Position numbers and translations under genes: made by a program | Notes under the pieces: generated by a model | The model's database searches: none | What the model was told of the DNA's origin: nothing | What the model saw: only the letters and a program-made list of their open reading frames with translations | Shown: positions 44,521 through 52,905 of the stretch, one piece after another | How the letters are laid out: each line of letters begins with the position of its first letter | How positions within the stretch are numbered: position 1 is the stretch's first letter | Assembly: GCF_900155395.1 (NCBI RefSeq) | Contig: NZ_LT699708.1 | Span: forward strand, 1 to 61,684 | Origin: Merdibacter massiliensis | GTDB taxonomy: Bacteria > Bacillota_I > Bacilli_A > Erysipelotrichales > Erysipelotrichaceae | DNA length: 61,684 nucleotides | Direction of reading: 5' to 3'

Positions 44521-44704
44521 GAGAGGTGGTACACTACAGAGCACGTGGAGGTGAGTAGGAATTCTACTCAATTGAATATCCTGTATATATATAAGTTGCC
44601 GTCATCATCTCAAGCACAAATAAGTAGGACTTTGAGCCTGGACACTTATGATTGTTCAATCAACTGTTGTCGATTCGCTTTGATGACAGTCAATGCCACC
44701 TCTC
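44521..44704 (+). ncRNA. Candidate IS110 bridge RNA region
   Basis: The non-coding stretch before the IS110 transposase is long and highly structured, as expected for bridge RNAs of the IS110 group. An outer pair GAGAGGTGG (44521-44529) / CCACCTCTC (44696-44704) encloses a hairpin TGAGTAG/CTACTCA (44552-44558 with 44564-44570). A core stem GTCATCA (44601-44607) / TGATGAC (44681-44687) is extended by AAGC/GCTT, and a loop is closed by ATAAGT/ACTTAT (44620-44625 with 44644-44649). The 18-base loop 44626-44643 is a guide-loop candidate. Exact ends are unknown. Confidence 0.5.
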
Positions 44705-44728
44705 CTTTTGCATGAAAGGAGTTTTTTT

Positions 44729-45985
44729 ATGGTAATGAAAATCGTTCGTTTCAACTGTTGTGGCATGGATGTTCACAAAAACCTGGTTGTCGCTACTATT
44801 GGGATCACCGATAGAAAGACCAACATTACAGAATACTTCCAACGATCCTTCTCCACTTTAAACTCCGACCTATACCGTTTAAAGGATTGGCTGCGATCTC
44901 ATCACTGTTCTGATGTCTGTATGGAGTCTACCGGTAAATACTGGATCCCGATCTTTAACATTCTTGAAGATGAGACCAATGTCCATTTAACTCACCCCAA
45001 GTATGTCAAAGCCATCAAAGGCAAGAAGACAGATAAGAAAGATTCCAAATGGATCTGTGATCTCTTCAAACATGATCTGATCAAGTTTTCGTTTATCCCT
45101 CCCAAAGAAATTCGGGAGATGCGTGAGATCGCACGTTACAGATACAAACTGGTCTGCATGCGTTCTTCAGAACGGAATCGTTATCAAAACTGTATGACCA
45201 TTTCTAATGTCGGTCTGGCTTCTGTTGTTTCAGATCCTTTTGGCAAGACGGCTTCCAACATTATGAAAGAAGTCATGAAATCCAATGTGATCGATGATGA
45301 CAAGATCCTAAAGCTCGTTCACAAAAACTGTAAGAACAAAGATAAGATACTGGACTCTCTTCATGGCTATCACATTGAATCGGATCAACGATTCAAGATG
45401 GAAAAATCTTTGGATCATATGGAATATTTAGATCAGCTCATTGATTCATGCGAAGTGGAATTGATTAAGCGTGCGTATCCTTTTCGCAGATCTTTTCAGC
45501 ACATCACACAAATAAAAGGAATCAGTGCTTTATCTGCTATTCTTATCATCTCTGAAATAGGAATTGATATGTCTCAGTTCGAATCCGACAAACAGCTTGT
45601 CAGTTGGGCCGGACTTTCTCCTGCCAACAACGAGAGTGCCGGCAAGAAAAAGTCAGTCCGTATCTCAAAAGCTGGACAGTATCTCAAACCTCTGCTTGTC
45701 CAATGTGCTTTATCGGCCATCAAAGATAAGACATCTTATTTTGGAAGAAAGTATTCCAATATCAAGAAACGACGAGGTCATAAGAAAGCAATCATTGCGA
45801 TCGCACGCATGATGCTGGTCAGCATCTACCACATGATCCTTACAGGAGAAGAATTTAATCCATGTGACCATGAATCCTTTATGGATCCAAAACCAAACGC
45901 CAATCCTTCACTTACAGTTGAAAAAGCATTGAACTTTTTAAAACAATCTGGCATTGATATTTCTTCTATTCCAGTCAACTTATAA
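44729..45985 (+). CDS. IS110-family transposase
   Basis: Bridge-RNA-type recombinase, 418 residues from ATG 44729 behind AAAGGAG. The RuvC-like DEDD residues are placed at Asp14 (GMDVHK), Glu66 (CMESTGKYW), Asp102 and Asp105 (KTDKKDSKW). After a coiled-coil region, the Transposase_20 domain has ITQIKGISALSAILIISEIG and SWAGLSPANNESAGKKK, where Ser303 is the likely nucleophile, followed by KAGQYLKPLL. The frame is intact, so the element may be active. Confidence 0.92.
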   Translation: MVMKIVRFNCCGMDVHKNLVVATIGITDRKTNITEYFQRSFSTLNSDLYRLKDWLRSHHCSDVCMESTGKYWIPIFNILEDETNVHLTHPKYVKAIKGKKTDKKDSKWICDLFKHDLIKFSFIPPKEIREMREIARYRYKLVCMRSSERNRYQNCMTISNVGLASVVSDPFGKTASNIMKEVMKSNVIDDDKILKLVHKNCKNKDKILDSLHGYHIESDQRFKMEKSLDHMEYLDQLIDSCEVELIKRAYPFRRSFQHITQIKGISALSAILIISEIGIDMSQFESDKQLVSWAGLSPANNESAGKKKSVRISKAGQYLKPLLVQCALSAIKDKTSYFGRKYSNIKKRRGHKKAIIAIARMMLVSIYHMILTGEEFNPCDHESFMDPKPNANPSLTVEKALNFLKQSGIDISSIPVNL

Positions 45986-46057
45986 ATTTTTTCGATATCT
46001 TTTACCTCCTGTTTTTAAGTCGGCCCTTTTTGCGCATTTTTATTCACACTTTCACCT

Positions 46058-46903
46058 CTATGACAAATATTGATTGATTCCGGAAGCCAGGACCTCAACA
46101 GAGCTTTCTACTTCTTCAAAAGTATTATGATCAGAACCAACTTCAATCAAGATCATATTTTCACTCATCTCCTGATTGTAATAGGCTTCCCTTATCATTG
46201 TCTTCTTCATTATACCAGGCTGGATTTGTTCAATGTTGTCGTATAATGATTTTGCCAATGCTTGTGTTTCATCGCTTCTTCCGCTCAGATTGCCAACAAC
46301 AAACATCATGCGTGCATAATTTGTTCCATTGAGATTGACATAACTGCTTTCTCTAGGTACTGCATCCCGATGAAAATCGATAATCAAGTCAAAAGGACCA
46401 TAATTTACCAAGATATCATTTAAAAAGTTAGAAGATACTAAATAACTATCATTATAATCTAAACCGTGATCTTTCATATAATCGGAAAATGAATTTGTTT
46501 CAACAATTACTTCATAACCATGTTCTTTTAATAACTCCCCTAATAATTTGGCACCATCTAATACCGTTTTGCCATCCATATATTCTTCGCTTTGATGCGT
46601 ATCATAAATGTATATTTTTTTCTTGTTTGTCTGTGAATCTATCTGAGGAACGCTGATTGGTGTATTTGCTGTTGAAATTGTCTCTTCAATCACTTTATCA
46701 TCTGTTGCTTGACTTGGAATAGAAAAAACATTCAATTGTTTTTTTAAGGAAAACTCTTCTGTTGTCGTTGCTTGCTTTACGACCAAAAGATCTAAAAAAT
46801 GGCTGTTTTTGATCAGTTCACGCAGGCCGTCAAAAAAAGGAGTATACAGAAAAAATAAGATCAAAACAATGACTTTGCAGATGATCTTTAGGTGAAAACG
46901 CAT
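46058..46903 (-). CDS. spoIIP: Stage II sporulation protein P (SpoIIP)
   Basis: Membrane-anchored peptidoglycan amidase/endopeptidase of engulfment, 281 residues from ATG 46903 (GGGGAGG site). N-terminal membrane segment at about 8-25; catalytic domain with YIYDTHQSEEY (His and Glu ligands), LIIDFHRDAVPRESS and the terminal ILIEVGSDHNTFEE. It follows gpr, as in Bacillus. An AGAGGTG site overlaps its stop codon and would serve a following gene, but the IS110 element begins within about 15 bases. Confidence 0.92.
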   Translation of the reverse strand: MRFHLKIICKVIVLILFFLYTPFFDGLRELIKNSHFLDLLVVKQATTTEEFSLKKQLNVFSIPSQATDDKVIEETISTANTPISVPQIDSQTNKKKIYIYDTHQSEEYMDGKTVLDGAKLLGELLKEHGYEVIVETNSFSDYMKDHGLDYNDSYLVSSNFLNDILVNYGPFDLIIDFHRDAVPRESSYVNLNGTNYARMMFVVGNLSGRSDETQALAKSLYDNIEQIQPGIMKKTMIREAYYNQEMSENMILIEVGSDHNTFEEVESSVEVLASGINQYLS

Positions 46904-46952
46904 ATTCTTTCCTCCCCATAGTGAGCCTATGTCTGAATTGGATAAAAAATGC

Positions 46953-47816
46953 CTATCCTGATTCCAATCCGGAATGAAATGCACGATTCATTCCAGAAGC
47001 AATGATCATAGAAAGATAAGTTAATTCCTCGTCCATCGATTTTGGCGTAACGATCATATTTTGTTCCAGCTTTTCATATTCACAAGCTTCCATATGATTT
47101 TTTTCTAATAGCTCTTCGATGATAGCTTGAATGCTCGTTACAGTAGCTACTCCTATGGCAATGACAGGAACATGTACCGTAGATTGATCGATTCTGCGTC
47201 GATGATTGCCAATCCCGCTGCCGGGTTGTATACCGGTGTCAGACATTTGAATCACACGATTGATACGTTTTAAATAACGCGTTGCTAACGCATCCACGGC
47301 TACGATCAAATCAGGCTGATAGGCTTTTGCAACATTTTCTATGATCACACTGCTTTCTAATCCAGTTTGTCCCATAACTCCCGGAGCCAATACGGCAACA
47401 TTTCGCATACCGTTTAACCATGAGCGATCCTCTTGTTGAAATAGGTGTGCCGTTACAAGTACTTCACCAGCTACTTTGGGTCCAAGAGCGTCACTGACAA
47501 AGCTACGGTTTCCCAGCCCAACTACTAAAATTCGCTGAATATCACTTTTTTCTTTCATTAAAAAAGATAGGTAATAGCGGATGGTCTCTATTAACTCTTT
47601 TCTTTGATCATTCTCCTTTAATGAAGTGAAAGAGATGCTTACATAATTTCCTGGTTCTTTTTGCAATGGATTCTCTTTATCTAAAACATGAATATGGCTG
47701 ACCGTAACATACTTGCCCTTTTTCTTTTGATGAACATATCCATGTGCTTTATTTTCTTCTATGAGCTCGTCTGCAAAATCTGTGTACAAATATTTATTTT
47801 TTCGTTTCAAGAACAT
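46953..47816 (-). CDS. gpr: Germination protease GPR
   Basis: Aspartic endopeptidase (family A25) that degrades small acid-soluble spore proteins at germination. Motifs: ILVVGLGNRSFVSDALGP, VAVLAPGVMGQTGLE, and LIVAVDALATR with SDTGIQPGSGIGNHRR. About 287 residues from ATG 47816; no strong ribosome site, so a TTG at about 47810 is possible. It precedes spoIIP and diverges from rpsT, the Bacillus order. A forespore sigma promoter is expected but could not be fixed. Confidence 0.93.
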   Translation of the reverse strand: MFLKRKNKYLYTDFADELIEENKAHGYVHQKKKGKYVTVSHIHVLDKENPLQKEPGNYVSISFTSLKENDQRKELIETIRYYLSFLMKEKSDIQRILVVGLGNRSFVSDALGPKVAGEVLVTAHLFQQEDRSWLNGMRNVAVLAPGVMGQTGLESSVIIENVAKAYQPDLIVAVDALATRYLKRINRVIQMSDTGIQPGSGIGNHRRRIDQSTVHVPVIAIGVATVTSIQAIIEELLEKNHMEACEYEKLEQNMIVTPKSMDEELTYLSMIIASGMNRAFHSGLESG

Positions 47817-47853
47817 CACCCAAGGGATAGTATGGCTTTTTTTTCGCTTATTA

Positions 47854-47882
47854 TTGCTTTTTCTAAGCAGGTTTGCTATAAT
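47854..47882 (+). promoter_or_regulatory. rpsT promoter
   Basis: -35 TTGCTT (47854-47859), -10 TATAAT (47877-47882) with a TGc extension, 17-base spacer. Confidence 0.8.
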
Positions 47883-47917
47883 TTACAAGCATTGAAATGA
47901 AAACAGGAGGTGTCATC

Positions 47918-48181
47918 ATGCCACAAATTAAATCACAGAAGAAACGTGTAAAGACTAACAACAAAAGACACTTGGCAGTTGTTTCTCAGAAATCAGCTCT
48001 GAAAACAGCAATCAAAAAAGTGTTGAACGCTGTTGAAGCAAAAGATAAGGACGCTGCTGTTGTTGCATACAAAGAAGCATGCTCTAAGCTGGACAAGGCG
48101 GTAGCAAAAGGTCTGCATCACAAGAACTATGCAAATCGTCAAAAATCACGTTTGAGCAAGGCTGTAAACAGCATCGCTTAA
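47918..48181 (+). CDS. rpsT: Ribosomal protein S20
   Basis: Small-subunit protein bS20, 87 residues from ATG 47918 behind AGGAGG. Basic helical protein with the usual opening MPQIKSQKKRVKTNNKRH and KGLHHKNYANRQKSRL near the end. It is one of the few plus-strand genes, between gpr and holA, which matches Bacillus. Confidence 0.95.
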   Translation: MPQIKSQKKRVKTNNKRHLAVVSQKSALKTAIKKVLNAVEAKDKDAAVVAYKEACSKLDKAVAKGLHHKNYANRQKSRLSKAVNSIA

Positions 48182-48205
48182 GTGTAAAAAGCTGTCAGCT
48201 TTCCT

Positions 48206-48239
48206 ATAAAAAAACAGAGATCTTTGTCATCTCTGTTTT
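48206..48239. terminator. Bidirectional terminator rpsT/holA
   Basis: Eleven-pair stem AAAACAGAGAT/ATCTCTGTTTT (48211-48221 with 48229-48239), A/T runs on both sides, between convergent genes. Confidence 0.85.
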
Positions 48240-49183
48240 TTTATTCCATTTTTTAACAAGTATAATTCGAATCCCAATTTTTTATCGATCTGCCCGCCTT
48301 TTATTTTTTGATCTAAATCAGCTAATTCTTGCAATTCAGTCAATAGTGAATCAATTCCTATCCATTGGCATTGCTCCATTGCTTTTTGCACACGATAGGG
48401 ATGTGCTTGTGTTTCTGAAACGATTCCCTTTTTCGTAAATCCTTGGTTCATCAATAACTTTACTTGGTATAAAAAACGAAATTGAGAGGCTAAAGTGGCA
48501 ATCAGATAGATCGGTTCAATTTGCTGGGCCTCCAGATCTTTCCAAAGACGAAATGTTTTTTTCATATCTTTTTTCAGCATTGCTTCAGCTATATCAAATA
48601 CATTCTCTTCTAATGCACGAATGGTGAGCTCATGAATGGTATTTACATCGATCTCCTTCTCAAAAAGGGAAAGTTTATCAAATTCATTTTCAATAATAGC
48701 CAAGTCTAACGGCATCCGATCAATAAAAAGTTGTAAAGCATCTGTTTTGATTGACAGCTTTCTTCGTTTTACCAATGTGCGGATCACATCTTCTTTGTCT
48801 CTTTCATTCATACGTGAACATTCGAATACTTTACTACATTGAATGATTTCTTTTACGATTTTTTTTCTCTGGTCTAATTTTGTACAAGCACAGGTTAAAA
48901 TCAACGTGGAAAAATTCATCGGATCTTTAAGATATGATAGGAGCGGTGCCAGATCATATCCAGTCGTATCTTTAGAAGAAAGAAATGTAGCATTCTGTAC
49001 AAGAACCACTTTATTCTCTTCAAAAAAAGGAATGCTGCTCACATCTTCGAGAATTACTTTTAAAGGTACTTGCTGCGCATCATAGATTGATACTTGTTCC
49101 ATATTTAAATGAAGATCCTTTACAATAGAATGAATCTTCTTTTTCATAGTCGCTGCTTCTTCGCCATATAAAATGTAATTCAT
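48227..49183 (-). CDS. holA: DNA polymerase III delta subunit
   Basis: Clamp-loader delta subunit, 318 residues from ATG 49183 (AGGTGATC site). AAA+-like fold without Walker A, with ILTCACTKLDQRKKIVKEI, LAIIENEFDKLSLFEKEI and the C-terminal collar region (QFRFLYQVKLLMNQG). It overlaps the terminator stem at its end and is followed upstream by comEC, as in Bacillus. Confidence 0.9.
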   Translation of the reverse strand: MNYILYGEEAATMKKKIHSIVKDLHLNMEQVSIYDAQQVPLKVILEDVSSIPFFEENKVVLVQNATFLSSKDTTGYDLAPLLSYLKDPMNFSTLILTCACTKLDQRKKIVKEIIQCSKVFECSRMNERDKEDVIRTLVKRRKLSIKTDALQLFIDRMPLDLAIIENEFDKLSLFEKEIDVNTIHELTIRALEENVFDIAEAMLKKDMKKTFRLWKDLEAQQIEPIYLIATLASQFRFLYQVKLLMNQGFTKKGIVSETQAHPYRVQKAMEQCQWIGIDSLLTELQELADLDQKIKGGQIDKKLGFELYLLKNGIKKQR

Positions 49184-49188
49184 CTTGA

Positions 49189-51138
49189 TCACCTGTCTTT
49201 TATTATAACAAAATCCCCTGTTGCTGTGGTGATATATTTTAACAGCTTAGTTGAACGTATGCATATCCCTCCATTCTCCGCAGTACTGAAATACGGAATT
49301 TCTTCATCTTTCAAGCGCTTTAATACATCTGGAGAAGGATGTCCATAGCGATTGTTTTTTTCAACAGAGATCAAAGCATATTGTGGCTTCATATCATGCA
49401 GAAATTCTAATGAGGAACTTGTATCGCTTCCATGATGACCAAGTTTTAAGAAATGAACCGGCAGTTGATCATATAGCTCAAGCAATTTCATTTCTTCAAC
49501 AATGCCTGCATCTCCCATGAACAGATAATACAAATCATCTTGCCCAAACCAAGTAATGATGCTATCTGCATTTTCATCTTTTCCTTCATGATCTTTCAAA
49601 AGTGTATATATTTTCATGGGTTGTGCAATATCTTCTTTTATGGTTTGTATTTTATCGACCTTAACGATTTTTTTTAGTTCTTCTAATCCGCCACTGTGAT
49701 CAAAATCCTCGTGCGTAATAATCAAAAGATCGATCGAACGAATCTGCAAGTCCTGTAAAATCGGCTGAATAATGTCCTGTGGTATATTTTTATACATACT
49801 GCCAGCTATGTCGATCATGATCGTGCCTTGATGATGAGGCAATGTGATCAATGTGCAATCTCCTTGTCCTACATCGAATATATGCACTTCAAAGAAAGGA
49901 TCTAAATAAGGCTCAATAGTACTATAACCTAGTAAAAAAAAGATGCATAACAACAGTTCCCACGTATAGCGGTGTAGCCAGAACCACAAAAAAATCAACC
50001 AGCAGATGATCCACAATATGCTTGGAACATAATGATATACCCATGTTTTCGTCCATGAAAACAATATGTCGATTCCCGAAAAAAGGACAAATAAAAGAGA
50101 AAAAAGCGGTGGGAAGCATACGGCAATCACCACAAAGACATAAAGAACGCAATACAGCTTACGAAAACAGGAAAAGAAAATAGTTTGTAGCCAATATATT
50201 TCATGAAAATAGCATAGTTGAAAGAAAATCAATATAGAAAATCCAAGTAATTTATTACGTCCCTTTTTATTTGCAAAATAATACATCAGGCGAAAACAAA
50301 AGGGTAGTAAAAAAGTTATTTCGTTCAGAAGATAATGACGAAGCAAAAGAATCAATAGAATGCTTGCTCCTATTCGATTCCCCTCTTTTTTAAAAATAAG
50401 ACAAGGCAAACGAAAACAAAAAACACGAAACAAAGAATCGAAAAAACCCCAAACACAGCCCATAGCAAATAGAAACAAACAGATGCCTTTATCCGCAAAA
50501 GATATTGAAAAACGTTTTTTCATCCATCGGTGCAATGTATATGCAAGCGTGGCAAGATGAAGACCGCAAGCCTGTATAAAGTAATTGTTATCCTCCGTTG
50601 GAATGCCAAATAACATGGACCTTGCAATAGCACCTTCCTGTTGTGGCAAAGACTGCAGGTAACGATAAAGATGACTTCTCCAAGATGAACCTTGTTTTAG
50701 AATATAACTATTTTCAGCATTTATGCTGAAATATATATCTCTGCGCGCCAGATATTCATCAAAACTAAATTGAAAAAAATTATGAGTCGAATGTATTTGT
50801 TCCCAATCTCCCTCAACAAAAACAACATCATCATAACTGACATCATCCAATCCATAGACTATCACTTTTTGATCATCCGCTTTTGCTATCACGTAAGCAG
50901 GAGCAATCGAATCAATCTCAAGCATCGTTGTAGATGGAACGGCAATCGATTGCTGTGTATAAAAACAAGATAAGATAAATAACAATGATAAAAGAATGAT
51001 AGTCCCTAACTGTCTCCTTCGAAACCATAGGAAAACAATAGCAACTATCATTTTTTGCCAAGGATTTGAAAAATAAAACAGCAGGATTGCAGCAATACCG
51101 CATCCCAGCAAATCAATTGTATCAAAGTATGATATCAT
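49189..51138 (-). CDS. comEC: ComEC/Rec2 DNA-uptake channel
   Basis: Competence channel thought to pass single-stranded DNA across the membrane, about 649 residues. N-terminal region with membrane segments and an OB-like part, a central multi-span competence domain (GLHLATLAYTL to the Trp/Phe-rich stretch), and a C-terminal metallo-beta-lactamase-like domain with ITHEDFDHSGG, MGDAG and LGHHGSDTSSS. It is shorter than Bacillus ComEC (about 770). ATG 51138 lies within the end of comEA; TTG 51168 with an AAAGGT site is an alternative start. Confidence 0.88.
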   Translation of the reverse strand: MISYFDTIDLLGCGIAAILLFYFSNPWQKMIVAIVFLWFRRRQLGTIILLSLLFILSCFYTQQSIAVPSTTMLEIDSIAPAYVIAKADDQKVIVYGLDDVSYDDVVFVEGDWEQIHSTHNFFQFSFDEYLARRDIYFSINAENSYILKQGSSWRSHLYRYLQSLPQQEGAIARSMLFGIPTEDNNYFIQACGLHLATLAYTLHRWMKKRFSISFADKGICLFLFAMGCVWGFFDSLFRVFCFRLPCLIFKKEGNRIGASILLILLLRHYLLNEITFLLPFCFRLMYYFANKKGRNKLLGFSILIFFQLCYFHEIYWLQTIFFSCFRKLYCVLYVFVVIAVCFPPLFSLLFVLFSGIDILFSWTKTWVYHYVPSILWIICWLIFLWFWLHRYTWELLLCIFFLLGYSTIEPYLDPFFEVHIFDVGQGDCTLITLPHHQGTIMIDIAGSMYKNIPQDIIQPILQDLQIRSIDLLIITHEDFDHSGGLEELKKIVKVDKIQTIKEDIAQPMKIYTLLKDHEGKDENADSIITWFGQDDLYYLFMGDAGIVEEMKLLELYDQLPVHFLKLGHHGSDTSSSLEFLHDMKPQYALISVEKNNRYGHPSPDVLKRLKDEEIPYFSTAENGGICIRSTKLLKYITTATGDFVIIKDR

Positions 51139-51601
51139 CTTTGATTTTGTCAAAGATCTTATCGCCAATACCTTTTACCTCCTTTAATTGTTCCAATGAT
51201 ACAAACGGTTGCTTTTTACGGTAATCGATAATACGTTGGGCAATGGCTGGTCCAATACCGTTTAGTGTGTCTAATTCATCTAAGCTGGCAAAATTAATGG
51301 ATATCTTCTTTTTCGCACTTTGTTTAGGAATCACGATAATCGAATTATTTTCTACGATCTTGGAAAGATTGATTGCAGAAAGATCCGCAAGTTCGTTGGT
51401 TCCTCCTGCTTTTTTTATGATAGCGTCAATATTTGCATCCCAATCCATCTCATAAACACCCGGATAACGTACCTCCCCTTTTATTTCTATCGTTTTTACC
51501 AATCTTTTAAAATCTTCTGGAGACCATGTTGATGTCAAAGATGGTAGGAAGCAAAAGAAAACAAGTGATGCAAGCAGTATTCCAGACAATACTTTTTTCA
51601 T
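51122..51601 (-). CDS. comEA: ComEA DNA receptor
   Basis: Membrane-anchored DNA-binding protein of competence, 159 residues from ATG 51601. An N-terminal signal/anchor (VLSGILLASLVFFCFLP) precedes a SLBB-like domain (IEIKGEVRYPGVYEMD to NNSIIVIPKQ) and a C-terminal double helix-hairpin-helix (SINFASLDELDTLNGIGPAI and VKGIGDKIFDKIKD). The comEA-comEC overlap indicates one operon. Confidence 0.92.
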   Translation of the reverse strand: MKKVLSGILLASLVFFCFLPSLTSTWSPEDFKRLVKTIEIKGEVRYPGVYEMDWDANIDAIIKKAGGTNELADLSAINLSKIVENNSIIVIPKQSAKKKISINFASLDELDTLNGIGPAIAQRIIDYRKKQPFVSLEQLKEVKGIGDKIFDKIKDDIIL

Positions 51602-51651
51602 ATCACCGCATCCTTTCATCGAATATATGCGTTAATACGAAACGATAAACT

Positions 51652-51673
51652 AAAAAAAAGCCGTTAAACGGCT
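51652..51673 (-). terminator. Terminator after the HAD gene
   Basis: Perfect seven-pair stem AGCCGTT/AACGGCT (51659-51665 with 51667-51673) followed by eight T on the minus strand. Confidence 0.85.
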
Positions 51674-52310
51674 AAAATGATTGTATGCATGACAGCAGTT
51701 CATCGAAACGATCTATCTTGGCATCATAATGATCCACTTCACCAAAACCATAAGATGCATATATAAAAGGCACATTTGCCAATACACATGCTTCCTGATC
51801 TTTCTTTGTATCCCCTATATAAACAGCTTTTTGAATTTGATTGCGTTTCATGATCAGACGAATGTTTTCACCCTTCACCAATTGTGTACGTCCATACATT
51901 TCAAAGTCTAGAAAATATTGTCCAATTGCGTGAGCAGCAAACATAGCTTGTACATATCCATCATCTGCATTTGTAACAATCATCAATGGATGCTCCTGGG
52001 ATAAAAGTGCTAAGGTCTCTTCTACATGCGGATATAAAGTTCCTCCATGTATCGACAGATATTGATTTTCATACACCATGCATTCTTTTGTTAATTGCAG
52101 GCGTTCTTGAGGTTCTAATTGAGGAAATAAAGCATTTGCAATTTCTTCAATCTCTAATCCGGTAATACGCACAATGTCTTCATGTGTCAAAAAATTGTGC
52201 CAGCCTTTTTTCTGATACAAATAGGCATTATATGCATCTGTTACACCTTGTGTAGCATCCCATAAGGTACCATCCATATCAAAAATCATACAAATCTTAT
52301 CTTTTTTCAT
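51672..52310 (-). CDS. HAD-family phosphatase
   Basis: Haloacid dehalogenase-type hydrolase of 212 residues with a helical cap. Motif I FDMDGTLWDA (catalytic Asp10 and Asp12), motif II IVTNADDG, a Lys near 148 (LVKGENI) and motif III YIGDTKKDQEAC. The sequence looks like a phosphoglycolate-phosphatase/PpaX-like enzyme, but the substrate cannot be told. ATG 52310 precedes comEA; it follows greA with terminators on both sides. Confidence 0.82.
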   Translation of the reverse strand: MKKDKICMIFDMDGTLWDATQGVTDAYNAYLYQKKGWHNFLTHEDIVRITGLEIEEIANALFPQLEPQERLQLTKECMVYENQYLSIHGGTLYPHVEETLALLSQEHPLMIVTNADDGYVQAMFAAHAIGQYFLDFEMYGRTQLVKGENIRLIMKRNQIQKAVYIGDTKKDQEACVLANVPFIYASYGFGEVDHYDAKIDRFDELLSCIQSF

Positions 52311-52321
52311 ATGTTCTCCTT

Positions 52322-52347
52322 AAAAAAGCAGCCCATTGGACTGCTTT
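52322..52347 (-). terminator. greA terminator
   Basis: Stem AAAGCAG/CTGCTTT (52325-52331 with 52341-52347), extended by inner CC/GG pairs, T run on the minus strand. Confidence 0.8.
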
Positions 52348-52349
52348 AT

Positions 52350-52838
52350 TTACTTCAGTGCCAAGATTTTTACATCATAAGGCTCTTCTACATTCGTAAT
52401 ATGCACGATATCGTTCACTTTATGATCCATCAAAGCAACGGCCAGCGGTGTAATATTGGATAAACGACCATTCATTGGATCTGCTTCGATCGAACCAACG
52501 ATCGTATAAGTATCTTCCGTATTATCGCTAAGATCTAAAAGGGTTACGGTTGAACCCAATGTGACAGATCTTGAAGAAACAGCTTCTTTGTCGCCTTCAA
52601 TGATCACTGCATTGGAAATCATATTTTCCAATTCACGAATACGTGCTTCAACTTGCGCCTGATGATCACGTGCAGCGTCGTAATCGGCGTTTTCACTAAG
52701 GTCACCTTGTGCACGTGCTTCTTGCAACTCAATGATTACTTGTTGACGTACAACATGAATTAAATTATCTTGCTCTTTTAATAACTCATCTAAACCTTCT
52801 TTAGTTACATAAAACTTTTGTTCATTTTCCTGAGCCAT
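52350..52838 (-). CDS. greA: Transcript cleavage factor GreA
   Basis: Rescues backtracked RNA polymerase by stimulating transcript cleavage. 162 residues: N-terminal coiled coil ending in the tip AQGDLSENADYDAARD, with the catalytic acidic residues, and a C-terminal FKBP-like domain (TVTLLDLSDNTEDTYTIVGS and ITPLAVALMDHK). Own promoter (see 52862-52889) and terminator; ATG 52838 follows AGGAGTG. Confidence 0.95.
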   Translation of the reverse strand: MAQENEQKFYVTKEGLDELLKEQDNLIHVVRQQVIIELQEARAQGDLSENADYDAARDHQAQVEARIRELENMISNAVIIEGDKEAVSSRSVTLGSTVTLLDLSDNTEDTYTIVGSIEADPMNGRLSNITPLAVALMDHKVNDIVHITNVEEPYDVKILALK

Positions 52839-52861
52839 TGTATCACTCCTATTCGTTCGGT

Positions 52862-52889
52862 ATTATATCATGTTTTTTAGCAAATTCAA
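52862..52889 (-). promoter_or_regulatory. greA promoter
   Basis: -35 TTGAAT (52889-52884) and -10 TATAAT (52867-52862) with a TGa extension, 16-base spacer. Confidence 0.75.
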
Positions 52890-52905
52890 ATAGGAATTTG
52901 TTGTA

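Larger units (their letters stand above)
44500..46045 (+). mobile_element. IS110-family insertion sequence (approximate ends)
   Basis: A DEDD transposase on the plus strand is preceded by about 200 bp and followed by about 60 bp of non-coding sequence. This asymmetry, with the long side upstream, fits the IS110 group rather than IS1111. There are no inverted repeats or target duplication, as usual for the family, so the ends are not sharply defined. A shared CATTTTT at 44499 and 46035 may mark the junctions. It separates spoIIP from the small 92-aa gene. Confidence 0.6.
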
